Shown: in pieces, positions 52,807 to 60,883 of the stretch | How the letters are laid out: every line of letters begins with the position of its first letter | How positions within the stretch are numbered: the stretch's first letter is position 1 | Source of the DNA: Streptomyces polyasparticus | GTDB taxonomy: Bacteria; Actinomycetota; Actinomycetes; Streptomycetales; Streptomycetaceae | Assembly (NCBI RefSeq): GCF_014493765.1 | Contig: NZ_JACTVJ010000028.1 | Location: forward strand, 62,001-126,000 | Direction of reading: 5' to 3' | Length of the DNA: 64,000 bases | Position numbers and translations under genes: made by a program | The notes under the pieces: model-generated | The model's input: the letters and a program-made list of their open reading frames with translations, nothing else | The model's database searches: none | What the model was told of the DNA's origin: nothing

Positions 52807-53383
52807 GCGCCGTGAGATACCGCTGGATGGTGGGGGCCAGCCAGTCGATGACCTCCTCGCGGGGCATCTCGACCGCGAGCGGGAAGCGCAGGACGAAGCG
52901 GGCGAGCGCCATGCCGAGGACCTGGGAGGCCACCAGCGCGGCGCGGCGCGGGGCCTCGGCCGGATCGGGGCAGACCGCGGCGGCGACGGGGCCGATCTGG
53001 TCCTTGAGGATCCGCTGCATGCGCTCGGCGCCCGCGGGGTTGGTCGCCCCCACGCGCAGCAGCGCGGTGAGCACCTCGTCCCGCTCCCACCGGTCGAGGA
53101 AGTGGGCGACGAGGGAGCGGCCGACGTGGTCGGCCGGCTGCATCCGCAGCTCCATCGGCCCGGGCAGATTCAGGTCGATCTCGGCCGCGGCCGCGAAGAG
53201 GCCTTCCTTGCTCCCGTAATAACGCATCACCATCGACGGGTCGATGGCCGCGTCCTTGGCGATCGCGCGGATCGTGGCGCGCTCGTATCCATCGGCCGCG
53301 AAGCGCTCCCGCGCGGCGGCGAGGATCGCGGCGCGGGTGGCATCGGAGCGGCGGGGCTTGCTGCGGGTCTCGGAATCCTGCAT
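52796..53383 (-). CDS. TetR-family regulator of the flavin monooxygenase
   Basis: 195 residues. HTH: TIRAIAKDAAIDPSMVMRYY then GSKEGLF (residues about 39-66). C-terminal TetR_C-like domain with no known ligand. ATG 53383. The intergenic region (53384-53485) holds three CAACAnnCGTTG-type boxes that should be its operators, so it likely represses the monooxygenase gene and itself. Confidence 0.92.
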   Translation of the reverse strand: MQDSETRSKPRRSDATRAAILAAARERFAADGYERATIRAIAKDAAIDPSMVMRYYGSKEGLFAAAAEIDLNLPGPMELRMQPADHVGRSLVAHFLDRWERDEVLTALLRVGATNPAGAERMQRILKDQIGPVAAAVCPDPAEAPRRAALVASQVLGMALARFVLRFPLAVEMPREEVIDWLAPTIQRYLTAPNP

Positions 53384-53399
53384 GCCAACGAGCGTAGGC

Positions 53400-53467
53400 C
53401 AACAAGTGTTGACAGTCCATCGCGGGGCGCTCTATTGTTGCCAACAAGCGTTGACCAACAGGCGTTG
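53400..53467. promoter_or_regulatory. Monooxygenase promoter with three TetR-type operators
   Basis: Promoter TTGACA (53409-53414) - 18 - TATTGT (53433-53438), near consensus. Dyads CAACAAGTGTTG (53400-53411), CAACAAGCGTTG (53442-53453) and CAACAGGCGTTG (53456-53467). Box 1 overlaps the -35; boxes 2 and 3, with 14-base spacing, lie just past the -10, positions fitting repression. Confidence 0.72.
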
Positions 53468-53485
53468 GCATCCGAGGAGGCCGCA

Positions 53486-54928
53486 ATGAACGGCACGCAC
53501 GAGACCCGCACCACCGAGCACGGCACCATCTCCGCAGACGTCGTGATCGTCGGCGCGGGCCCCACCGGCCTGCTCCTCGCCGGCGACCTCGCGGCGGCCG
53601 GGATCCAGGTGACCGTCCTGGAGAAGCGCCCCGCCAAGATCAGCAATCTGACCCGCGCCTTCGGCGTGCACGCCCGCACCCTGGAGGTCCTGGACGCACG
53701 GGGACTTGCGGACGAGCTGATCCCCACCGGCCGCAAGCTCACCCAGCTGCGTCTGTTCAGCTCGCTCTCCCTGGACCTCTCCGGTCTGCCCTCCCGCTTC
53801 CCCTTCCTCCTGTCCACCCCGCAGTACGAGGTGGAGAAGCTGCTGCGCCGCAGGGCGACGGAGCACGGAGCGACGTTCGTGCACGACGCCGAGGTCACCG
53901 GAGTGCGGCAGGACAGCGACGGTGTGACGGTCGACGTGGAGAGCAAGGACGGGGAGGGCTCCGTCTACCGGGCGGCCTATGTGGTGGGCGCGGACGGTGT
54001 GCGCAGCGCGGTCCGCAAGGCGCTCGGGCAGCCGTTCCCCGGCCAGTCCGTGATCAGTTCGATCGTGCTCGCGGACGTGCTCCTGGAGAGCGAGCCCGAC
54101 CTGACCGTGGCGGTCAGGGGCGGCGACGGAGCCTTCGGCTTCATGATCCCGTTCGGCGACGGGTACTGGCGCGTGGGCGGCTGGAACCGCGAGCGCGCCG
54201 AGATCCCGGACGACGCCCCCACCTCGCTCGACGAGCTGCGCGAGATCATCCGCCGCGCGTTCGGCTCGGACTTCGGGATGCACGACGAGCGCTGGATCTC
54301 GCGTTTCCACAGCGACGAGCGGCAGGTGCCGGAGTACCGCACGGGCCGGGTGTTCCTCGCGGGCGACGCCGCGCACACCCACTCCCCCGCGGGCGGCCAG
54401 GGCATGAACACCGGTCTGCAGGACGCCAACAACCTCGGCTGGAAGCTGGCCGCGGTCCTCGACGGCCGCGCCCCCGACTCCCTGCTCGACAGCTACCAGG
54501 CCGAGCGCCACCCGGTGGGCCGCGCGGTGCTGCGCAGCAGCGGCACGATCGTGCGCGTGGCGATGGCCCACAACCCGCTCCAGCTGGCGGCCCGTTGGCT
54601 GGGCTCCAAGCTGCTCAACCTCGCGGCGCCCGTGCAGCGCAAGGCGATCGGCCAGATCACCGGCATCGGCTACCGCTATGCGGCACCGCGCGGATCCCAT
54701 GCGCTCGTCGGGCGGCGGGCGCGGGACGGGGTGCTCGCGGACGGCCGCAGGCTGTACGAGGCGCTGCGCGACGGGGAGTTCGTCCTCGTGGCCCCCAAGG
54801 ACGCGGAACTCCCGGCCGAACTGGCCAAGCTGGCCGGCACCGCGTGCATACGGGTGCAGTGGCGGGACGCGGGTGGGGCGACGCAGTTGGTGCGGCCTGA
54901 CGGGTATGTGGCCTGGGCGCGGGGGTGA
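53486..54928 (+). CDS. FAD-dependent aromatic monooxygenase
   Basis: 480 residues. Rossmann dinucleotide site VIVGAGPTGLLLAGDLA (residues about 18-35), DG motif VGADGVRSAVRKAL and GD motif RVFLAGDAAHTHSPAGGQGM. Class A flavin hydroxylase, like those acting on phenols, polyketides or rifampicin. GAGGAGG precedes ATG 53486. Divergent from its TetR regulator, so inducible by the TetR ligand. Two reductases follow on the opposite strand. Confidence 0.92.
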   Translation: MNGTHETRTTEHGTISADVVIVGAGPTGLLLAGDLAAAGIQVTVLEKRPAKISNLTRAFGVHARTLEVLDARGLADELIPTGRKLTQLRLFSSLSLDLSGLPSRFPFLLSTPQYEVEKLLRRRATEHGATFVHDAEVTGVRQDSDGVTVDVESKDGEGSVYRAAYVVGADGVRSAVRKALGQPFPGQSVISSIVLADVLLESEPDLTVAVRGGDGAFGFMIPFGDGYWRVGGWNRERAEIPDDAPTSLDELREIIRRAFGSDFGMHDERWISRFHSDERQVPEYRTGRVFLAGDAAHTHSPAGGQGMNTGLQDANNLGWKLAAVLDGRAPDSLLDSYQAERHPVGRAVLRSSGTIVRVAMAHNPLQLAARWLGSKLLNLAAPVQRKAIGQITGIGYRYAAPRGSHALVGRRARDGVLADGRRLYEALRDGEFVLVAPKDAELPAELAKLAGTACIRVQWRDAGGATQLVRPDGYVAWARG

Positions 54929-55002
54929 GCGAGGCGTCACGCCGCGCGTAGTGCACGACCGGATGGCCGGGCGGGAAGGTTCCCGTCCGGCCGGCCGGTC
55001 TG

Positions 55003-55057
55003 TGGTGCCTGCGGTGCCTGCGGTGCCTGGTGCCTGCGGTGCCTGGTGCCTGCGGTC
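55003..55057. repeat. Low-complexity GGTGCCTGC repeat
   Basis: Tandem and staggered copies of GGTGCCTGC (periods 9 and 15) between the monooxygenase and reductase stops. They do not contain a stop of either gene. Confidence 0.8.
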
Positions 55058-55070
55058 GTGGCGTATGGGG

Positions 55071-55739
55071 TCAGTCGAGGAAAGCGGTCAGGGCCTCGTC
55101 GGCCGACTTGAAGCTGGACTCGTCGGCATTGAGCGAGTCGTGGACGAAGTGGACTGTCGTGTCGCTGATGCCGCAGTACTCGGAGATGCCGGTACGCAGC
55201 AGCCGCGTGACCGTACGGTCCCAGCCGAGCGAAGTGAAGTCCGCCTCGGTGTAGCTGACCGTCGTCAGCCAGAGCATCCGCTTCCCGGCCAGGCGCGGCG
55301 TGCCGCGGCCGTAGGCGAACCCGTGATTCCACACCCGGTCGATCCACCCCTTCAGGATCGCCGGCGGACCGAACCACCACAGGGGGAAGACGACCACCAT
55401 CACCTCCGCCGCCTCGATCCGGCGCATATGGGACCGCACCTCGGCGGAGTACTCCTTGTCCCGGTCCGCCCAGTCGGGCTCGTCCTCCGGCCCCAGACGG
55501 GGGTCGAACCCCTCGGCGTACAGATCGAGCAGATCGACCGTGAACCCGGCGCTCTCCAGCCGGACTTGGGCCCGCCGCGTCAGCTCGGCGGTGAGCGAGT
55601 CGGTACGGGGGTGGGCCACCACGAGCAGGGCGGTACGGAGGGAGGCGGCGTCAGGGGATACGGCATCCGGGGACACGGCATCAGGAGATACGACATCAGG
55701 AGATGCGGCCGGGGTGGGCTCGGGCGTCGCTGTGCTCAT
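55071..55739 (-). CDS. Flavodoxin-fold NAD(P)H:quinone oxidoreductase
   Basis: 222 residues. LLVVAHPRTDSLTAELTRRA start, FPLWWFGPPAILKGWIDRVW and GFAYGRGTPRLAGKRML are hallmarks of NQO1/MdaB-like flavodoxins, which reduce quinones by two electrons. The 33-residue N-terminal extension is a DNA repeat coding SPDVV SPDAV SPDAV SPDAA. The start overlaps the preceding gene's stop (ATGA). Confidence 0.88.
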   Translation of the reverse strand: MSTATPEPTPAASPDVVSPDAVSPDAVSPDAASLRTALLVVAHPRTDSLTAELTRRAQVRLESAGFTVDLLDLYAEGFDPRLGPEDEPDWADRDKEYSAEVRSHMRRIEAAEVMVVVFPLWWFGPPAILKGWIDRVWNHGFAYGRGTPRLAGKRMLWLTTVSYTEADFTSLGWDRTVTRLLRTGISEYCGISDTTVHFVHDSLNADESSFKSADEALTAFLD

Positions 55740-56776
55740 CGTGCGGCCTCCAGACGGACCAGCATCTTGCCGGTATTGGCACCGCTCAGGAGGCCGAGGA
55801 AGGCGCCCGACGCCTGCTCGATGCCGTCCACGACGGTCTGTTCGGTGCGCAACGACCCGTCGGCGAGCCAGCCGGCGGCCTTGCCGATCCACTCGGGGAA
55901 GAGGTCGAAGTGACTGCTGACGAGCATGCCTCGCAAGGTGGCCTCCTTGGCCGCGGCGCGGAACAGATTGTCGGGTCCGGGGGCGGCAGTGGTGGCGTTG
56001 TACCCGCTGATCGCACCGACCAGCGCGACCCTGCCGCCGGTGCGCAACGCACCGATGGCAGCCTGCAGATGGTCCCCGCCCACCGCGTCGAGATAGACGT
56101 CCACGCCGTCCGGCGCGGCCTGGGCCAGCTGCTCGTCCAGAGCGCCCTGACGGTAGTCGAGCGCGGCGTCGTATCCGAAGGTGTCGAGCAGTTTCTTGGT
56201 CTTGGCAAGCCCTCCGGCGGAGCCGATGACCCGGGAAGCGCCCAGTTTGCGGGCGAGTTGGCCGGCCACACTGCCCACGGCACCGGCCGCGGCGGACACG
56301 AACACGACATCCCCCTCCCGTACGGGGGCGGTGCGGGTCAGGGCGGCGTACGCGGTCAGACCGGTGGTGCCGAGCGGGCCGAGCCAGGCCTCGGGCGGGG
56401 CGAGCGCGAGGTCGACCACGGTGGCGGCGGCCGCGTCGAGCACGGCGTACTCGCGCCAGCCCAGGAAGTGCGTGACGTACGCGCCGACCGGCACCGACTC
56501 GGCACGCGAGGCAACGACCTCGCCGAGTGCGCTTCCTTCGAGGGCGGCGTCCAGCGGGAAGGGCGGGATGTAGGAGGGGACATCGTCCATCCGGCCTCGC
56601 ATGTACGGGTCGACGGACATCCAGGTGTTGCGCACCACGATCTGCCCGTCGGCGGGCTCGGGCACGTCCACGCTCGCCAACGCGAAGTGCTCGGGCCCCG
56701 GTTGGCCGGCGGGACGGGCGGCGAGGCGGATCTCGCGGGAGCGGAGGGAGTTGGTGGTGGCGGTGGTGGCGTTCAT
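55736..56776 (-). CDS. Zinc-type NADP-dependent oxidoreductase (CurA/PTGR-like)
   Basis: 346 residues from ATG 56776 (GAGGAGAG at 5-8 bases). MDR-superfamily without zinc site. Substrate lid NTWMSVDPYMRGRM, NADP-binding AAAGAVGSVAGQLARKLGAS, and C-terminal FPEWIGKAAGWLADG resemble alkenal/one reductases. First gene of a coupled pair with the quinone reductase. Confidence 0.9.
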   Translation of the reverse strand: MNATTATTNSLRSREIRLAARPAGQPGPEHFALASVDVPEPADGQIVVRNTWMSVDPYMRGRMDDVPSYIPPFPLDAALEGSALGEVVASRAESVPVGAYVTHFLGWREYAVLDAAAATVVDLALAPPEAWLGPLGTTGLTAYAALTRTAPVREGDVVFVSAAAGAVGSVAGQLARKLGASRVIGSAGGLAKTKKLLDTFGYDAALDYRQGALDEQLAQAAPDGVDVYLDAVGGDHLQAAIGALRTGGRVALVGAISGYNATTAAPGPDNLFRAAAKEATLRGMLVSSHFDLFPEWIGKAAGWLADGSLRTEQTVVDGIEQASGAFLGLLSGANTGKMLVRLEAAR

Positions 56777-56880
56777 GGCTTCTCTCCTCAATCGGGCAAC
56801 CGGGGCCGGTCACGAGAAGGAGAGTGACGGTGGGCGCTCACGGAACACTGATGGTCCACGCACGACTTCAGCCGGCCCGG

Positions 56881-56975
56881 CAACCCAGCCCCTCCGGCGT
56901 TTGAGGAGATCCGAACGAAGTTCGGATGCGGGGTCCGGGGCGGCGCCCCGGTTTCGGGAAGGGGCGGGCAGGGGA
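56881..56975. repeat. Dispersed Streptomyces-type intergenic repeat
   Basis: CAGCCCCTCCGGCGTTTGAG, then ATCCGAAC-GAA-GTTCGGAT (56909-56927) and CCGGGGC-GGC-GCCCCGG (56935-56951), then TTTCGGGAAGGGGCGGG. I recognise this word order from many Streptomyces intergenic regions. Two hairpins suggest RNA structure. Confidence 0.6.
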
Positions 56976-57060
56976 GAAAAGCCCGCAGCAGGCGCACCCG
57001 GCCCACACCCGTGAACGGGACCGCAACCCACCCCACACAGACCCCAGTTAGCGTGGGCGC

Positions 57061-60000
57061 ATGCGATTCGAGGTGCTGGGCCCCCTACGCGTACGGACGG
57101 AAGGCGGAGCCACACTCACCGTCCCGGAGGCCAAGGTCCGAGCCCTGCTCGCCACCCTCCTCGCCCACGCAGGCCACCCCATCGGCACGGACCGCCTCAT
57201 CGAGGATCTGTGGAACGACGCGGCACGCCCCGCCAACGCGCCCAACGCCCTGCAGACCAAGGTGTCCCAGCTCCGCCGCGCCTTGGAGAGGGGCGAGCCG
57301 GGCGCACGGACCCTGGTGGAGTTCGGACCGGCCGGCTACCGCCTCGCCGTGCGCGACGAGGACGTCGACGCGACCCGCTTCGGCGAGCTCGTCACGCAGG
57401 CCCGTAAGACGCGGGACCCGCGCACACAGGCCTCGCTCCTGTCGGACGCGCTGGGCCTTTGGCGGGGCACGGCCTTCGACGGATTCCGGGACGCTCCGTA
57501 CGTCCGGACGGCGGTCGCCCGGCTCGAAGAGCAACGGATCACCGCTCAGGAGAAGTTGGCCTCGCTACGGGTGGACCTCGGCGAACACGCCCAACTGGCC
57601 GACGAGTTGGCCGCCTTGGTGGCCGAGCATCCGCTGCGCGAAGGACTGCGAGCCGTACAGATGCGGGCCCTGTACCGGTCGGGCCGGCAGAGCGAGGCCC
57701 TCGCGACGTACCACGCGCTCAGCCGGCACTTGGCCGACGACCTGGGCCTCGACCCCGGCCCCGAACTGCGCGCCCTGTACGAGGCCATGCTCCGTCAGGA
57801 CCCGATCCTCGCCCCGGACCTCGCCCCAGACCTCACCCCGGGCTCCATACCGGCACCCGTCGGCACCTCCGCTCGCGGGCCCGCCCCCTCAGGCTCCCGC
57901 CCGCCGACGAACCTCCCCGCACGCCCGGACGCGATGATCGGCCGCGCCGCCGCCGTCGCACGGGTCTGCTCCCTCCTCGCCACGCAGCGCCTGGTCACCC
58001 TCACGGGCCCGGGCGGCGTGGGCAAGACCCGCCTCGCGCTGGAGGCCGCCTCCCACCTCGTCCCGTCCGCCACGGCGGTGGCAGCGGGCACGCCCGGAGC
58101 GGAATCCCCGTGCCCGGCTCTGCCCGACGGCGTCTGGCTCGTGGAGCTGGCCGGCGTACGCAGGGATCCGGTCGACGCCGTCGCCGCGGCGCTCGGGATA
58201 CGTGACGAGCCCTCGGCCGAGCCGCCCCCGGCGGCCCAGACGCAAGCCGACGCACGGCCAACTCCCGCCGCCGGCAACGCCCGTGCCGACAACGTGTATG
58301 GCAAGGACAACACGGACGGCACGAACAGAACGAACGGCACGGACAGCACCACCCGCACCGACCGCACCACCCGCCTCCTGCACGCCCTCGCCGACCGCGA
58401 CCTGCTGCTCGTCCTCGACAACTGCGAGCACCTCATGGACGAGATCGCCGCACTCGTCGGCCGGCTGCTGCGCGCCGCGCCCGGCATCCGCGTCCTCGCC
58501 ACCAGCCAGGAACCCCTGAACGTCACCGGCGAGACGGTGGAGGCCATCACGCCGCTCGAAGTACCGGAAGCCATCGCCCTGTTCACGGCACGCGCCGCCT
58601 CCGCCGCCCCCGGATTCACCCTCACCTCCGCCAACCGCGAGGCCGTCGAGCTCATCTGCCGCCGCCTGGACGGCATCCCGCTCGCCATCGAACTCGCCGC
58701 GACCCGCGTCCGGGCCCTGGGCGTCGAGGCACTCGCCGACCGGCTGCACGACCGCTTCCGTCTGCTCAGCCAGGTCCGCCGGGACGCACCCGCCCGTCAG
58801 CGCACGCTGCGCGCGATGATCGACTGGAGCTGGGAGCTGCTCGGCCCGTCCGAGCAGGCGGTGCTGCGCCGACTCGCCGTATTCGCCGGCGGGTTCACCC
58901 TCGACGCCGCCGAAGCGGTCTGCGCCGCCCCGCAGCCCGGGCCGCCGGCCGGCACGCCACGCGACGGCTCCCCACCCGCCAGCACGGCCCCCGCCACCCG
59001 ACCGGCCATCCACCCCGACGACGTCCTCGACCTCGTCGCCCGGCTGGTCGACCGCTCCCTGCTGACCCTGACGTACGAAGAGCCGTACGAAGAGCCGCAC
59101 GAAGAGCCGTACGAAGAGCCGCACGAAGAGCCGTACGAGGGGAGGTACGAGGAGAGATACGAGGAGCCGCACGCCGGGCCGCACACCGAGCGACACGAAG
59201 AGCCTCACGACGGAAAGCACACCAAGCCGGACGCCGAGCCGCACGAGCGCCCCCACTCCACCCCGTCCCCCCGCTACCGCATGCTCGAATCGGTCGCCGC
59301 GTACAGCCTGGAGCAGCTGGCCGCGGCCGGTGAGGAGCAGGCCACCCGCGACCGCCACGCGCGGCACTACACCCGGCTCGCCGAGCACGCCGCACCCCGT
59401 CTGCACGACGCCGCACAGCGCACCTGGCTGCGCCGCCTCGACGCGGAGTCCCTCAACCTGCACGCCGCGCTCGACCACACCCGGGACCCGAACCTCGCCC
59501 TGCGCATGGTCAACTCCCTCACCTGGTACTGGTACTTGAGCGGCCGCCTCAGCGAGGGTCTCTCCCACCTGAACCGGGCCCTGACCACAGCGCAGACCCA
59601 CCCGGCCGACCTGGCCGACCCGGCGACCCTCACCGCCACCCGTATCCGCCGCGCCGCACTGGCCCTCATCGCCGGCGACGCCTCCCACCAGGCCGGCCCG
59701 TTCGAGGGCGCCGACGCCCGCGGCCGCTGGCTGCTCGCGTACGCCCGCTGCGGCTTCACACACGCGCCCGACCGCGGCCGGCTGCACGCACTCGAGGCCG
59801 AGTTCCGCGCGCTCGGCGACGCCTGGGGCGAGGCGGCGGCGCTCAGCACCTGGGCGACGCGTTCGCTGTACGAGGGCGATCTCGCCTCTCTGCGCGAGGC
59901 GGCCGAGGCCGCCGCCGCCCGCTTCACCGCGCTCGGCGACCGCTGGGGCCGGGCCCAGGCCACCGAACTGCTCGGCGTCCTCGCGGAGATCACCGGCGAC

Positions 60001-60765
60001 TACCCGTCCGCGGCCCGGCTGCACGGCGAGGGGCTGCGGGTCGCGGAGGAGCTGCGGCTGTGGACCCAGGCCTCGTTCAGCCTGTCCCGCCTCGGCCGGA
60101 TCGCCCTGCTCACCGGCGCGTACGACCGCGCGACGGAGTACCACGAACGGGCCGCACGCCTGGCCTCGGGCCAAGGGCACGCGCCCGCCCGCCAGTTCGC
60201 CGCGATCGGCCTCGCGCTCGGCGCACGCCACCGCGGCGACCTGGACACCGCCGAGTCGCTCCTTGCCCCCTGGCTCGACTGGAACCGACGGCTCGGTGTC
60301 GACTCCGGTACGGCGCTGCTGCTCGTGCAGTGCGGATACGTGGCCGAGCAGCGCGGCGACAGCGGCCGCGCCGAGTCCCTGCACGCCGAGAGCCTCGCCG
60401 TGGCCCGCCGTACCGGGGACGCACGGGCGATCGCGTTCGCCGTCGAGGGCCTCGCGGGCGCGTGGGCCGCACGGAGCGCGGCCACCCCGGACGCGTGGGC
60501 CGCACGGAGCACGACCACCCCGGACGCCATGGAACAGGGCGCGCCCGGACCGGACCCCGGCGCACAGGACCCCGCCATACGCGCGGCCGAAGCCCTGGGC
60601 CTCGCCGCGGCGCTGCGCGCCTCCGTGGACTCCCCGCTCCCGGCCGCCGAACGCACCGACGTCGACCGCGCCACGGCACGCGCCCGCGCGGCCCTGGGCG
60701 AGGCCGCCTTCGAGGAGGCCTACGCACGCGGCGAGAAGACCCCACCGGCCGACTTCACCCCGTAG
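57061..60765 (+). CDS. AfsR/SARP-type large ATPase regulator (BTAD, NB-ARC)
   Basis: 1234 residues. Residues about 1-95: winged-helix DNA-binding domain (MRFEVLGPLRVRTEGGATL; RPANAPNALQTKVSQLRR). 95-245: BTAD (DLGEHAQLADELAALVAEHP). About 300-620: NTPase with Walker A GPGGVGKTRLAL (about 315), Walker B LLLVLDNCEH (about 449) and RRLDGIPLAIELAATRVRAL. Residues about 674-735: an unusual Glu/Pro/Tyr/His repeat. C-terminal 450 residues: TPR-like helices. Expected to activate secondary-metabolism or other genes. The 3' end is tandemly duplicated. Confidence 0.93.
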   Translation: MRFEVLGPLRVRTEGGATLTVPEAKVRALLATLLAHAGHPIGTDRLIEDLWNDAARPANAPNALQTKVSQLRRALERGEPGARTLVEFGPAGYRLAVRDEDVDATRFGELVTQARKTRDPRTQASLLSDALGLWRGTAFDGFRDAPYVRTAVARLEEQRITAQEKLASLRVDLGEHAQLADELAALVAEHPLREGLRAVQMRALYRSGRQSEALATYHALSRHLADDLGLDPGPELRALYEAMLRQDPILAPDLAPDLTPGSIPAPVGTSARGPAPSGSRPPTNLPARPDAMIGRAAAVARVCSLLATQRLVTLTGPGGVGKTRLALEAASHLVPSATAVAAGTPGAESPCPALPDGVWLVELAGVRRDPVDAVAAALGIRDEPSAEPPPAAQTQADARPTPAAGNARADNVYGKDNTDGTNRTNGTDSTTRTDRTTRLLHALADRDLLLVLDNCEHLMDEIAALVGRLLRAAPGIRVLATSQEPLNVTGETVEAITPLEVPEAIALFTARAASAAPGFTLTSANREAVELICRRLDGIPLAIELAATRVRALGVEALADRLHDRFRLLSQVRRDAPARQRTLRAMIDWSWELLGPSEQAVLRRLAVFAGGFTLDAAEAVCAAPQPGPPAGTPRDGSPPASTAPATRPAIHPDDVLDLVARLVDRSLLTLTYEEPYEEPHEEPYEEPHEEPYEGRYEERYEEPHAGPHTERHEEPHDGKHTKPDAEPHERPHSTPSPRYRMLESVAAYSLEQLAAAGEEQATRDRHARHYTRLAEHAAPRLHDAAQRTWLRRLDAESLNLHAALDHTRDPNLALRMVNSLTWYWYLSGRLSEGLSHLNRALTTAQTHPADLADPATLTATRIRRAALALIAGDASHQAGPFEGADARGRWLLAYARCGFTHAPDRGRLHALEAEFRALGDAWGEAAALSTWATRSLYEGDLASLREAAEAAAARFTALGDRWGRAQATELLGVLAEITGDYPSAARLHGEGLRVAEELRLWTQASFSLSRLGRIALLTGAYDRATEYHERAARLASGQGHAPARQFAAIGLALGARHRGDLDTAESLLAPWLDWNRRLGVDSGTALLLVQCGYVAEQRGDSGRAESLHAESLAVARRTGDARAIAFAVEGLAGAWAARSAATPDAWAARSTTTPDAMEQGAPGPDPGAQDPAIRAAEALGLAAALRASVDSPLPAAERTDVDRATARARAALGEAAFEEAYARGEKTPPADFTP

Positions 60766-60815
60766 CCGAATGGCCGACTTCACCCCGTAAGCGAATGGCC
60801 GACTTCACCCCGTAA
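60747..60815. repeat. 25-bp tandem repeat (x3) starting in the regulator's stop
   Basis: GGCCGACTTCACCCCGTA(G/A) at 60747, 60772 and 60797, period exactly 25. Copies 2 and 3 carry in addition an ATG, so each reads ATG GCC GAC TTC ACC CCG TAA, a 6-codon micro-ORF ending in the copied stop. CACCCCGCA recurs just beyond. Confidence 0.93.
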
Positions 60816-60883
60816 GCACCCCAGAACCGGCACGCGCACCTCACCCCGCACGCACCCCGCACACACCCCGCAGGAGGAGCCCT

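Noticed and set aside
57061-60765. Reading the AfsR-type gene as sign of a biosynthetic gene cluster
   Set aside because: No synthase, halogenase or other secondary-metabolism gene is next to it within the window; the single monooxygenase has its own TetR switch.
57889-60783. 964-codon open frame antisense to the AfsR-type gene
   Set aside because: Typical of high-GC DNA: the frame opposite a gene with G/C third positions lacks stops. The protein is Gly/Arg/Val-rich without domains, whereas the plus strand encodes clear motifs.
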